Source of the DNA: Streptomyces sp. MUM 2J
Lineage (GTDB): Bacteria > Actinomycetota > Actinomycetes > Streptomycetales > Streptomycetaceae
DNA length: 64,000 nucleotides
Direction: 5' to 3'
NCBI RefSeq assembly: GCF_022414535.1
Contig: NZ_JADWYM010000003.1
Coordinates: forward strand, 248,001 to 312,000
The translations under genes and the position numbers were made by a program. The notes under the pieces are model-generated. The model worked only from the letters and a program-made list of their open reading frames with translations. It was not told the origin of the DNA and searched no databases. Shown one piece after another: positions 36,012 to 44,817 of the stretch (its first letter is position 1; each line of letters opens with the position of its first letter).

Positions 36012-37421
36012 ATGACTCCGGACATGACTGATGTGACGCGGGCTAAGAACGGTCGCCCGGTGCACCACTGGCGGCGGGACCTCGTGGAACTCGCCGCCCT
36101 CTTCACGGCCGTCGCCGTCGCCGACGCCGTGGCGAACCTGGTGGGCCACGGCCCGGACGGGCCGGCGCTGCTGCTGTTCTCGGCCGTCGCCCTCGTGGCC
36201 ACGGCCGCCTTCCACACCTGGTGGGCACGGCGCCACGGCCATGCGCCCCCGGTACGTGATACCGGTGCCCGGCCGCCGTCCGCAGCGCGGCCGGCCGGGC
36301 CCGCGGAACGTCCCGTGTGCGGACCGAGTGCGCTGTGGCGCATGCGGACGACCGTGACGGACGAACCCGGATCCCTGGCGGCGCTGTGCACGGCCCTGGC
36401 CGGACGCCGCATCGACATCCTCAGCCTCCAGACGCACCCGCTGGGCGAGACCACGGTCGACGAGTTCCTGCTGCGCTCCCCCGGCGACCTCGCCGCGAGT
36501 GACCTCGCCCGGGCGGTGGCGTCGGCCGGCGGCACCGGCACGTGGATCGAGCGGGCCGACGCGCACGACCTCGTGGACGCCCCCACACGGGTGCTCGGCC
36601 TGGCCACCCGCACCGCGCTGGACGCGGCCGAACTACCGCTCGCGCTACGGCAGTTGCTGGGCCGCTGCACGATCAGGCAGTCGCCCGCGGCACCGCCGCG
36701 CGGTGGGCAGAGCACCGATGCCGTACCCGTCGAGGGCGTGCTGGCGGACACCGTGATGCGGCTGCGGGCACCCGAGGGCGGTGTCCTGACCGTGGAGCGG
36801 CCCTACCTGCCGTTCACCCCGACCGAGTTCGCGCGGGCCCGGGCCCTGGTGGAGCTCGACGCCCGGCTCGGACCGCGGGTTCCGGTCGGGAAGGACACGC
36901 TCACCCTGGCCGTGGGCAGCGCCCTCACGATCCGGCGGGCCGACATCGGCGATGTCGGGGCCGCCAAGGCCATGCACGAGCGGTGCTCGCCGCGGACGCT
37001 GGCCATGCGCTACCACGGGCCCGTAGGTGACGCGGGCCGCTACCTCGACCACCTGCTGAGCCCCCGCTTCGGGCGCACCCTCGCCGTGCAGACCGCCTCG
37101 GGCCGCATCGTCGGCCTCGGCCATCTGCTGTGGGACGGGGACGAGACCGAGGTCGCCCTGCTCGTCGAGGACGACTGGCAGCGGCGCGGCCTCGGCGGTG
37201 AACTCCTGACCCGCCTGGTGGCGATGGCGGTCGAGGCGGACTGCGAGAGCGTGTACGCGGTGACGCAGGCCTCCAACACCGGCATGGTCGCCGCCATGCG
37301 CGGCCTCGGTCTCCCTCTCGACTACCAGGTCGAAGAGGGAACCCTGGTGATCACCGCGCGCCTGGATCCGGCCCTGCTCCACGGGCGCCTGCCGCAGGAC
37401 GAGCACCTGGCACGGGACTGA
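36012..37421 (+). CDS. Membrane-anchored ACT-GNAT fusion protein
   Basis: The 469-residue protein joins three modules. Residues about 25-75 form two transmembrane helices (LVELAALFTAVAVADAVANL and ALLLFSAVALVATAAFHTWW). Residues about 110-185 form an ACT-like fold (MRTTVTDEPGSLAALCTALAGRRIDI), which in other proteins senses amino acids. After a middle region, residues about 308-445 form a GNAT acetyltransferase (LTIRRADIGDVGAAKAMHERC, acetyl-CoA motif WQRRGLGGELLTRLV). ACT-GNAT fusions are known in actinobacteria as amino-acid-regulated protein lysine acetyltransferases; the membrane anchor is less usual. The start (ATG 36012 or 36024) has no clear ribosome site. Confidence 0.82.
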   Translation: MTPDMTDVTRAKNGRPVHHWRRDLVELAALFTAVAVADAVANLVGHGPDGPALLLFSAVALVATAAFHTWWARRHGHAPPVRDTGARPPSAARPAGPAERPVCGPSALWRMRTTVTDEPGSLAALCTALAGRRIDILSLQTHPLGETTVDEFLLRSPGDLAASDLARAVASAGGTGTWIERADAHDLVDAPTRVLGLATRTALDAAELPLALRQLLGRCTIRQSPAAPPRGGQSTDAVPVEGVLADTVMRLRAPEGGVLTVERPYLPFTPTEFARARALVELDARLGPRVPVGKDTLTLAVGSALTIRRADIGDVGAAKAMHERCSPRTLAMRYHGPVGDAGRYLDHLLSPRFGRTLAVQTASGRIVGLGHLLWDGDETEVALLVEDDWQRRGLGGELLTRLVAMAVEADCESVYAVTQASNTGMVAAMRGLGLPLDYQVEEGTLVITARLDPALLHGRLPQDEHLARD

Positions 37422-37669
37422 TCCGCGCCCCGTCCGCCCCGCCCTGTGTGCGACGCAAGCCCGGTGTTCGCCGCCCGGGCCGCAGGGCGGGCCCTCCCCA
37501 CGGCGGAGGCCCCCGCTCCGTCCGCCCGGCCGGAGCCGCCCGGCCGGCGGGCGCAGGACCGGCGGGCGCAGGACCGGCGGGCGCGGGCGACCGCGCGTCG
37601 CCCGCCGTCCGGTCCTCGGCGGACCGGTTGCCGCCCGGTCGGCGTCGTCCGCCGGCCGGGCCCGGCCGC

Positions 37670-38866
37670 TCAGTGCAGCGCCCGGCTCATCTCCGCCTCG
37701 GCCGCCGATCCCGCCCCGGCCAGTGCCTGGTCCAGGTCGGCCCACAGGTCCTCGACGTCCTCCAGGCCGACCGACATGCGCAGCAGACGGTCGCTGACCC
37801 CGGCGCTCCGACGGTCGTCGGCGTCGACGATGCGATGGCTGATGGAGGCCGGGTGCTGGATGAGGGTGTCGACGCTGCCGAGGCTGACGGCCGGGGTGGC
37901 CAGCCGGACGCCGGCGATGACGGCGTGCGGATCGCCGTGCACCTCGAACGCGATCATCGCGCCGCCGATCCGCGGATAGTGGACGCGCGCCACGCGCGGG
38001 TCGTCGGCGAGCCGGCGGGCGAGTTCGGCAGCGGTGGCCGAGGCGGCGCGGACCCGGACGGGCAGCGTGGACAGGCCCCGCAGCAGCAGATATCCGGCCA
38101 GCGGGTGCAGTACCCCGCCGGTGGCGAACCGCACCTGCCGCAGCAGCCCGGCGAACTCCTCGTCGCAGGCCACCACGCCCGCCATCACGTCTCCGTGCCC
38201 ACCGAGGTACTTGGTGGCGCTGTGCAGCACCAGCCGCGCCCCCTGCTCGGCCGGACGCTGCAGCACCGGCGTGGCGAAGGTGTTGTCGGCCAGCAGCGGG
38301 ACGCTGCCGCAGGCGTGGGCGACGGCCCTCAGGTCGACCTCGGCCAGCGTCGGGTTGGCCGGCGACTCCACCATGACCAGCCCGGTGTCCGCACGCACGG
38401 CGTCGGCGATGCCCGCCGGATCGGTCCAGGTCACCTCCGAGCCGAGCAGACCGGCGGTGAGCAGGTGGTCGCTGCAGCCGTACAGGGGGCGAACGGCGAC
38501 CACGTGCCGCAGCCCCGTCGAGGCCCGTGCGAGGAGCACAGCGCTCAGCGCGGCCATGCCGCTGGCGAAGGCGACGGCGGACTCCGTGCCCTCCAGCCGG
38601 GCCAGCGCGGTCTCGAAGCGGGCGACGGTCGGGTTGCCGAGACGGCCGTACACCGGCGGCCCGTCCAGTTCGGCACCGTTCGTGGCGAAGGCGTCGATAC
38701 GGGCCGCCTCGGCGCGGCTGTCGTAGGAGGGATAGGTGGTCGACAGGTCGATCGGCGGGGCGTGCAGGCCCTGGCGTGCGAGATCGTCGCGGCCGGCGTG
38801 CACGGCTTCGGTGGCCAAGGCTCTGGGGGCGTTGCAGTAGGTGTCCACAGGCGTCTCCACAGGCAT
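37670..38866 (-). CDS. Cys/Met metabolism PLP-dependent enzyme (cystathionine gamma-lyase-like)
   Basis: The 398-residue protein belongs to the trans-sulfuration family. It shows PPIDLSTTYPSYDS, YGRLGNPTVARFE, the stacking Tyr in VAVRPLYGCSDHL, LADNTFATPVLQRP and the PLP-lysine in LVLHSATKYLGGHGDVMAG (Lys near residue 208). It could be a cystathionine gamma-lyase/synthase or methionine gamma-lyase. The ATG at 38866 lacks a ribosome site, whereas a GTG six codons later (38848) has GGAG upstream and may be the true start. It is divergent from an Lrp/AsnC regulator, which probably controls it. Confidence 0.88.
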   Translation of the reverse strand: MPVETPVDTYCNAPRALATEAVHAGRDDLARQGLHAPPIDLSTTYPSYDSRAEAARIDAFATNGAELDGPPVYGRLGNPTVARFETALARLEGTESAVAFASGMAALSAVLLARASTGLRHVVAVRPLYGCSDHLLTAGLLGSEVTWTDPAGIADAVRADTGLVMVESPANPTLAEVDLRAVAHACGSVPLLADNTFATPVLQRPAEQGARLVLHSATKYLGGHGDVMAGVVACDEEFAGLLRQVRFATGGVLHPLAGYLLLRGLSTLPVRVRAASATAAELARRLADDPRVARVHYPRIGGAMIAFEVHGDPHAVIAGVRLATPAVSLGSVDTLIQHPASISHRIVDADDRRSAGVSDRLLRMSVGLEDVEDLWADLDQALAGAGSAAEAEMSRALH

Positions 38867-38944
38867 CGTTGCGAGGTGTCGACGGGACGGCGGCCCGTGA
38901 GCGGAAGAGTGAACAGTGACCGGTCCCATGGAGCCACAGCCCGT

Positions 38945-38959
38945 GCTACGTTCGGCACA
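38945..38959 (+). promoter_or_regulatory. -10 box of a probable leaderless Lrp/AsnC transcript
   Basis: TACGTT at 38947-38952 is followed 6 bases later by the regulator's ATG at 38959. No Shine-Dalgarno is present, so translation probably starts at the 5' end of the mRNA. Confidence 0.4.
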
Positions 38960-39450
38960 TGTCCGAATCAGTCGTACTGGATCCGGTGGACCTCCATCTG
39001 CTGCGGTTGCTGCAGAACGACGCCCGGACGACCTACCGGGATCTCGCCGCGCAGGTCGGGGTGGCACCGTCGACCTGCCTGGACCGGGTGACGCGGCTGC
39101 GCCGCAGCGGCGTGATCCTCGGGCACCGGCTGCGGCTGGACCCCACCAAGCTGGGGCGCGGCCTCCAGGCGCTGCTGTCGGTGCAGGTCCGCCCGCACCG
39201 ACGGGAGCTGGTGGGACCGTTCGTGGAGCGGATCCGCGCACTGCCTGAGGCACTGACCGTCTTCCACCTGACCGGCCCCGACGACTACCTCGTCCATGTG
39301 GCGGTGGCCGACATGGCGGACCTGCAGCGGCTGGTGCTCGACGAGTTCACCTCCCGCCGGGAGGTGGCCCGGGTCGAGACGCGGCTGATCTTCCAGCAGT
39401 GGGAGTGCGGGCCGCTGCTGCCCGCGGGTCCCGGAACGCAATCCGCGTGA
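38959..39450 (+). CDS. Lrp/AsnC family transcriptional regulator
   Basis: The 163-residue protein has the Lrp helix-turn-helix (about residues 8-60, LDPVDLHLLRLLQNDARTTYRDLAAQVGVAPSTCLDRVTRL) and a RAM effector domain (about 75-150, VFHLTGPDDYLVHVAVADM). It is divergent from the trans-sulfuration-type enzyme, and this gene pair is common in Streptomyces; regulation of that gene by an amino acid is inferred. The ATG follows a -10-like TACGTT closely and has no ribosome site. Confidence 0.93.
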   Translation: MSESVVLDPVDLHLLRLLQNDARTTYRDLAAQVGVAPSTCLDRVTRLRRSGVILGHRLRLDPTKLGRGLQALLSVQVRPHRRELVGPFVERIRALPEALTVFHLTGPDDYLVHVAVADMADLQRLVLDEFTSRREVARVETRLIFQQWECGPLLPAGPGTQSA

Positions 39451-39483
39451 CGTGCGGCGGGCCCCCGTACGAGGATGGTCCGC

Positions 39484-41172
39484 ATGTCACAGACCAACAG
39501 CCCGCTGCCCCGCGAGGTCGCCGACGCCTACGTCGACGACCTCATCGCCCTCGACCCGGTCACCGGTACCTACCTCGGCGTGAAGGAGAGTTCGAACCGG
39601 CTGCCCGACACCTCACCGGCGGGCCAGGAGGCGCTCGCCGCGCTGGCCCGGGCGACCCTGGCCGAGCTGGACGAGGCGGAGCGCCGGCCCGGGGCGGACA
39701 GCGACGTCGAACGCCGCTGCGCGCGGCTGCTGCGCGAGCGGCTGACGGCCGAGCTCGCCGTCCACGAGGCCGACGAGGGCCTGCGCGCGGTCGGCAACCT
39801 GCACACACCGCCGCACCAGGTGCGCGACGTGTTCACCGTGACGCCGCAGGCGACCGAGGAGGACTGGGCCGCGATCGCCGAGCGGCTGCGCGCGGTGCCG
39901 GACGCGCTGGCCGGCTACCGCGCCGCTCTCGCCCTCGGCCTGGAGCGCAAGCTGTACGCGGCCCCCCGCCCGACCGCCACGTTCGTCGAGCAGCTCGCCG
40001 AATGGGCGGACACCGGCGAGGGGCGCGGCTGGTTCGAGGACTTCGCCGCCGCCGGGCCCGGCGCGCTGCGCGCGGAGCTGGACGAGGCGGCCCGCGGCGC
40101 CACCGCGGCCGTGGCGGAGCTGCGGGACTGGATGCGCGACGTGTACGCGCCGGCCATCCAGGGCGCGCCGGACACCGTGGGCCGGGAGCGCTACGCCCGC
40201 CTCGCCCGCTATTTCAACGGCACTGACCTGGACCTGGACGAGGCGTACGCCTACGGCTGGGCCGAGTACCACCGGCTGCTCTCCGAGATGAAGCGGGAGG
40301 CCGAGAAGATCCTCCCCGGTGCCGGGACGCCCTGGGTGGCGCTCGCCCACCTCGACGAGCACGGCCAGCACATCGAGGGCGTCGACGAGGTCCGCGAGTG
40401 GCTCCAGGGCCTGATGGACGAGGCGATCGAGAAGCTGGACGGCACGCACTTCGAACTGGCCGAGCCGGTACGACGCGTGGAGTCCCGCATCGCGCCGCCC
40501 GGCGGAGCCGCGGCCCCGTACTACACGGCCCCCTCCGAGGACTTCTCCCGCCCGGGCCGCACCTGGCTGCCCACGATGGGCCTGGACCGCTTCCCGGTGT
40601 ACGACCTGGTGTCGACCTGGTACCACGAGGGCGTCCCCGGCCATCACCTCCAGCTCGCCCAGTGGACGTACGTCGCCGGGAACCTCTCCCGCTACCAGGC
40701 CACCGTCGGCGGGGTGAGCGCCAACGCCGAGGGCTGGGCGCTGTACGCGGAGCGGCTGATGGACGAGCTGGGCTTCCTCACGGACGCCGAGGAGCGGCTC
40801 GGCTACCTGGACGCGCAGATGATGCGGGCCCTGCGGGTCATCGTCGACATCGGCATGCACCTGGAACTGGAGATCCCCGCCGACTCCCCCTTCCACCCGG
40901 GCGAGCACTGGACCCCCGCGCTGGCACAGGAGTTCTTCGGCGCGCACAGCAGCCGTCCGGCGGACTACGTGGAGAGCGAACTCGTCCGCTACCTCACGAT
41001 GCCGGGCCAGGCCATCGGCTACAAGCTCGGCGAGCGGGCCTGGCTGCTGGGCCGCGAGAAGGCACGCGAACGGCACGGCGACGCCTTCGACCTGAAGGCC
41101 TGGCACATGGCCGCGCTCTCCCAGGGGTCCCTGGGCCTGGACGACCTCGTCGACGAGTTGTCCCGGCTCTGA
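39484..41172 (+). CDS. DUF885 family protein, probable metallopeptidase
   Basis: The 562-residue protein belongs to DUF885. The zinc-binding helix is YHEGVPGHHLQL (near residue 383), with the HExxxGH pattern, and a following Glu lies in ANAEGWALYAERLMDE. Family members are M2/M3-like soluble helical peptidases. No signal peptide is present. I chose the ATG at 39484 because GAGG lies nine bases upstream; an ATG three codons earlier is also open. A hairpin at 41188-41219 follows the stop and faces the convergent rhodanese gene. Confidence 0.9.
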   Translation: MSQTNSPLPREVADAYVDDLIALDPVTGTYLGVKESSNRLPDTSPAGQEALAALARATLAELDEAERRPGADSDVERRCARLLRERLTAELAVHEADEGLRAVGNLHTPPHQVRDVFTVTPQATEEDWAAIAERLRAVPDALAGYRAALALGLERKLYAAPRPTATFVEQLAEWADTGEGRGWFEDFAAAGPGALRAELDEAARGATAAVAELRDWMRDVYAPAIQGAPDTVGRERYARLARYFNGTDLDLDEAYAYGWAEYHRLLSEMKREAEKILPGAGTPWVALAHLDEHGQHIEGVDEVREWLQGLMDEAIEKLDGTHFELAEPVRRVESRIAPPGGAAAPYYTAPSEDFSRPGRTWLPTMGLDRFPVYDLVSTWYHEGVPGHHLQLAQWTYVAGNLSRYQATVGGVSANAEGWALYAERLMDELGFLTDAEERLGYLDAQMMRALRVIVDIGMHLELEIPADSPFHPGEHWTPALAQEFFGAHSSRPADYVESELVRYLTMPGQAIGYKLGERAWLLGREKARERHGDAFDLKAWHMAALSQGSLGLDDLVDELSRL

Positions 41173-41187
41173 CCCTCGCGGGTCATC

Positions 41188-41219
41188 GACCGCCCGGCCC
41201 GGTCGCCCCGTGGGCGGTC
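41188..41219. terminator. Bidirectional hairpin between DUF885 and rhodanese genes
   Basis: GACCGCCC (41188-41195) pairs with GGGCGGTC (41212-41219), 16 bp after the DUF885 stop, between convergent genes. Confidence 0.5.
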
Positions 41220-41300
41220 GGGCCCGGCACCCCCGTGGCCGCGGTACGGCCGGCAGGGCGGTGGGGGCGCCCGTCGCGTCCCGCACCGCCCGCGCCGGGA

Positions 41301-41780
41301 TCAGCAGCCGCAGTCCCCGACGCCGGTGGGCGCGGTGAGCGGGTCGGGGTCGCTGCGCTCGCGCCCCTGCCGGGACTCGTACGCGAAGCCCTCGCGCACC
41401 CAGTACTCGAAGCCGCCGAGCATCTCCTTGACCCGGTAGCCGAGTTCGGCGAGGGCGAGCGCGGCGCGGGTGGCGCCGTTGCAGCCGGGGCCCCAGCAGT
41501 ACGTCACCACCGGTACGTCCTTGTCCAGGAGCCACTCGGCCCGCTCGGGGACGAGGGCCGTGGGCAGGTGGAGCGCGCCGGGGACGTGGCCCTGGTCCCA
41601 GGCCCCGGTGGAGCGGGAGTCCACCACGACGAAGCCGGGGTCACCGCCGGCTTCCAGGGAGGCGGCCACGTCGGAGGCGTCCACGTGGAAGGCCAGCGAG
41701 GCCCTGAAGTGGGCGGCGGCCTCGGCCGGAGGTGCCGGCGGGACGCGCAGGACGGGGCCGGCGGCGGTCGGGAGGGTCAT
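41301..41780 (-). CDS. Rhodanese-like sulfurtransferase
   Basis: The 159-residue single-domain rhodanese has VVVDSRSTGAWDQGHVPGALHLP and the active-site loop YCWGPGCNGATRAA, in which the second Cys is at the catalytic position and the first adds a possible redox partner. The C-terminus ends GVGDCGC, two more cysteines two residues apart. It may transfer sulfane sulfur or detoxify sulfide or cyanide. The gene is divergent from an Lrp/AsnC regulator at 41907, which probably senses a sulfur amino acid or controls this gene. Confidence 0.9.
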   Translation of the reverse strand: MTLPTAAGPVLRVPPAPPAEAAAHFRASLAFHVDASDVAASLEAGGDPGFVVVDSRSTGAWDQGHVPGALHLPTALVPERAEWLLDKDVPVVTYCWGPGCNGATRAALALAELGYRVKEMLGGFEYWVREGFAYESRQGRERSDPDPLTAPTGVGDCGC

Positions 41781-41870
41781 CGTCCGGTGCCTTTCGCGGG
41801 AGGAGTTCCTACGACCCGAAATCTACGGTCCGCGATCACCCCGCTGAAGGCGCTTTCCCCGGCGAAGGCC

Positions 41871-41907
41871 TTGCCGCGCCGGGGATTTCCCTGCTACCCA
41901 TCGGACA
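41871..41907 (+). promoter_or_regulatory. Promoter of the second Lrp/AsnC gene (leaderless)
   Basis: TTGCCG (41871-41876), an 18-bp spacer and TACCCA (41895-41900) form a promoter. The ATG at 41907 lies where transcription should begin, and no Shine-Dalgarno is present. Confidence 0.5.
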
Positions 41908-42353
41908 TGACCGTGTTTTCCCCGGACGCCACCGACTGGCGCATTCTCGACGTCCTCCAGCGGGAGGGCCGGGCCAGCTTCGCCGAGCTGGCGCGGGCCG
42001 TGTCCATGTCGCCGAGCGCCGTCACCGAACGGGTGCGGCGACTGGAGGAGGCGGGGGTGATCAAGGGCTACACCGCCGTCGTGGACACCGAGCGTCTCGG
42101 GCTGCCGGTTCTGGCGTTCGTGCGCCTGCGGTACCCGACCGGCAACTACAAGCCGTTCCACGACCTGGTCGCGGCGACGCCCGAGATCCTGGAGGCGCAT
42201 CACGTCACGGGCGACGACTGCTTCGTCATCAAGGTCGCCGCCCGCTCCATGCGGCACCTGGAGGAGGTCTCCGGCAGGATCGGGGCGCTCGGCTCGGTGA
42301 CCACGAGCGTCGTGTACTCCTCGCCCCTGCCGGGCCGGCCGGTGGGGCGCTGA
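41907..42353 (+). CDS. Lrp/AsnC family transcriptional regulator
   Basis: The 148-residue protein has an Lrp-type helix-turn-helix (about residues 6-60, DWRILDVLQREGRASFAELARAVSMSPSAVTERVRRLEEAG) and a RAM ligand domain (about 70-140, EAHHVTGDDCFVIKVAARSM). It is divergent from the rhodanese gene. The ATG at 41907 coincides with the predicted transcription start, and a much longer open frame that runs in from DUF885 has no meaning. The effector is unknown. Confidence 0.93.
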   Translation: MTVFSPDATDWRILDVLQREGRASFAELARAVSMSPSAVTERVRRLEEAGVIKGYTAVVDTERLGLPVLAFVRLRYPTGNYKPFHDLVAATPEILEAHHVTGDDCFVIKVAARSMRHLEEVSGRIGALGSVTTSVVYSSPLPGRPVGR

Positions 42354-42634
42354 GCACCCGGCCGCCCGTCACCCGCTGCCGCAGCGGTCCCGGCCCGCCC
42401 GCCACCGGGCAGGGCGGGAGCGGCGGCGCGCACAGCGCACCGGGGCGCGCGGGAGCCCCGGTTGCCCGGCCGCCCGTGTCCACGTCCGGCTCCGGTTCGA
42501 GGGCAGTCCGCGGCGGCCGCCATCGCAGCGCCGCCGAACGGCCTCGGCCCGCTTGAGGCATCGGCGTCCGCACGGCTGCCTCGGTCGGCGGTCGACGAGT
42601 GGCCGGGGCCGGTGGGCGCGCCTACGTTCGTCCC

Positions 42635-44031
42635 ATGGGTACCGAAGGCGCGGGCGAGTCGCGGGGCACGGCAGCAGTCGAGGACGTCGCGCACCTGTTG
42701 GTGCGCTGTCTGCAGGCCGAGGGTGTGGAGTACGTCTTCGGGCTTCCGGGCGAGGAGAACATCCGGTTCGTCGACGCGCTGAACGGCTCCGGGATCCGGT
42801 ACGTCCTGGTGCGTCACGAGCAGGCCGCCTCGTTCATGGCGGAGATCTACGGGCGGCTGACCGGCCGTGCCGGGGTGTGCTCGGCGACGCTGGGACCCGG
42901 TGCGATCAATCTGCTGCTCGGCACCGCGGATGCCACGACCAACAGCTCCCCGGTGGTGGCCCTGGCCGCACAGGGGGCGCTGCGCCGACTCCACAAGGAG
43001 TCGCACCAGGTCATCGACCTGGTGTCGATGTTCGCCCCGGTCACCCGGTGGTCGGCCCGCATCGAGTGTCCCGACGCGGTGCCGGAGATGACCCGCAAGG
43101 CGTTCAAGACCGCGCAGAGCGAGCGGCCCGGAGCCGTGTTCCTGGCAGTGCCGGAAGACGTCGAAGCGGAGCGTTCCACCGAGCCGCTCGCACCCCTGCA
43201 GATCGACGCCGTGCACACCGACGCACCGTCGCCCTCCCAGATCTCACGTGCGGTGGAGGTGATCGCCGCTGCCCGGCACCCGGTCGTGCTGGCAGGTCAC
43301 GGCGCTGCCAGGGCCAGGGCAACAGCCCCCCTCGTGCGGTTCGCCGAGCGGCTGAACATCCCGGTCGCGACCACGTTCCACGGCAAGGGGGTCTTCCCCG
43401 ACGACCACCCGAGCTCGACGAAGAGCTCCGGTACGGGCGCGACAACGAGTCGTTCCCGTTGGTGCCGCAGCGTGTCGTGGCCGATGTGCGCAGCGCGCTG
43501 GACCGCCACGACATCGTCCTCGCCGACACCGGCGCCGGGAAGATGTGGATGTCCCGCCTCTACCCCACGTACGAGCCGGACACGTGCCTGGTCTCCAACG
43601 GCTTGTCGACCATGGGGTTCGCCCTGCCGGGAGCGATCGCCGCGAAACTGGCACGGCCGAACCGGCGCGTACTGGCGATGATGGGCGACGGCTCGTTCCT
43701 GATGAACTCCCAGGAGCTGGAGACCGCGGTTCGCGAACACGTCCCGCTGGTCGTCCTGGTCCTGGTCGACCAGGAATACGGCCTGATCACCTGGAAGATG
43801 GACCTTGAGATCGGCCACCACAGCCACACCCGCTTCACCAACCCGGACCTGGTCGCCTACGCCGAGAGCTTCGGCGCCCGGGGCCATGCGATCGAGGCGG
43901 CCGACCAGCTCCTGCCCGTGCTGCGCCAGGCCTTCGACGACGACACGGTCTCCGTGATCGCCTGTCCCGTCGACTACTCGGAGAACCTGCGTCTGACCGA
44001 GCGACTCGGCAGTCTCCACGGCCCGTTCTGA
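42635..44031 (+). pseudogene. Acetolactate synthase-like TPP enzyme, internal deletion and frameshift
   Basis: The first part, 42635 to about 43410, is a normal N-terminal TPP-enzyme domain (VEYVFGLPGEENIRFVDAL, LVRHEQAASFMAEIYGRLTG, VVALAAQ) and reads to FHGKGVFPDDHP. It then leaves frame. The C-terminal TPP-binding domain (ELRYGRDNESFPL, then GDGSFLMNSQELETAVREH) continues in another frame to 44031. Compared with full-length relatives, about 100 codons of the middle domain are missing at the joint. GAGCTC occurs twice around the junction (43412-43417 and 43424-43429). The start ATG at 42635 follows a TACGTT -10-like box by 6 bp. The product should be inactive. Confidence 0.8.
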
Positions 44032-44120
44032 CCCCTGCGGGAAGAACCCCGCGTCAACGAGCGCGTTGCGCGCGGTCCGGCGGAGGACGACACTCGCCGG
44101 CGTGCGCGGCGGGCCGTATG

Positions 44121-44150
44121 CAATAATGACTGACCGGTCAGTCATTATTG
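44121..44150. promoter_or_regulatory. Perfect 30-bp palindromic operator before the TetR gene
   Basis: CAATAATGACTGACC (44121-44135) is followed directly by its exact reverse complement (44136-44150). It ends 11 bp before the regulator start and is AT-rich in its outer thirds, which could double as -10 elements. It is almost certainly the autoregulatory operator of the TetR protein. Confidence 0.75.
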
Positions 44151-44161
44151 TGGAGAGTGTG

Positions 44162-44752
44162 ATGCCCAAACAGGTCGATCGCGCGGCACGGCGCGAGGAG
44201 ATCCTCACCGCAGCGGTCCGGGTCTTCGCCCGGCAGGGCTACGGTGGCAGCCGGATCGAGGACATCGCCCGCGAGGCCGGTATCGCCAAGGGCAGCGTCT
44301 ACCTCTACTTCGGCAGCCGGGAGGAGATGCTGGCGGCGGCGTTCGACGGCCTCGCGGCCCGCTCCCGGGAACTGCTCGCCGAAGTCGGCCGGCATCCGGG
44401 CGGCGGCTCGGAGCGGCTGCGGTTCCTGGTGCGTTCGGTGATGCGGCTGCTGGCACAGGAGCGTGATCTGTCCCGGGTGCTCCTGGATGTCTGGTCCATG
44501 GGCGTACGGGAACCGGACTGGATCGACATGGCGGGCTTCTACCGGGACTACCGCGCCGCCGTCACCGCCCAGCTGACGGCAGGAGAACGGCACGGCACCG
44601 AGGTCGCCGACGCGGTCGATCCTGTGTCCCACGCCACCGTGCTCGTCGGCGCCATCGAGGGATGCGTCCTGCAGGCGCTGTTCGACCCCTCCGTCGACCT
44701 CGCCGCCCTCGCCGAACCGATCGTCTCCCTGCTGGTGCCGCCCAGCCGATGA
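44162..44752 (+). CDS. TetR/AcrR family transcriptional regulator
   Basis: The 196-residue protein has a TetR helix-turn-helix (about residues 8-55, REEILTAAVRVFARQGYGGSRIEDIAREAGIAKGSVYLYFGSREEML) and an all-helical effector domain. The ATG at 44162 has GGAG six bases upstream; an ATG lies within the operator at 44126 in the same frame. A perfect 30-bp palindrome sits immediately upstream, and the deazaflavin-type nitroreductase gene follows 65 bp downstream, so it probably regulates itself and that gene. Confidence 0.93.
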   Translation: MPKQVDRAARREEILTAAVRVFARQGYGGSRIEDIAREAGIAKGSVYLYFGSREEMLAAAFDGLAARSRELLAEVGRHPGGGSERLRFLVRSVMRLLAQERDLSRVLLDVWSMGVREPDWIDMAGFYRDYRAAVTAQLTAGERHGTEVADAVDPVSHATVLVGAIEGCVLQALFDPSVDLAALAEPIVSLLVPPSR

Positions 44753-44817
44753 CGCCGGCGGCCTCGGCGTCCCGTGTTCCGCATCCTGTGTTCCACCGAA
44801 GAGGAGGAGTACCCGCC

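Noticed and set aside
37422..37669. Repeated GGCGGGCGCAGGACC in the gap after the ACT-GNAT gene
   Set aside because: Only two to three short imperfect copies in GC-rich intergenic DNA; no evidence for a functional element.
40398..42353. A 651-codon version of the second Lrp regulator
   Set aside because: The upstream portion is out-of-frame DUF885 and antisense rhodanese sequence; the 148-residue Lrp protein from 41907 is complete.
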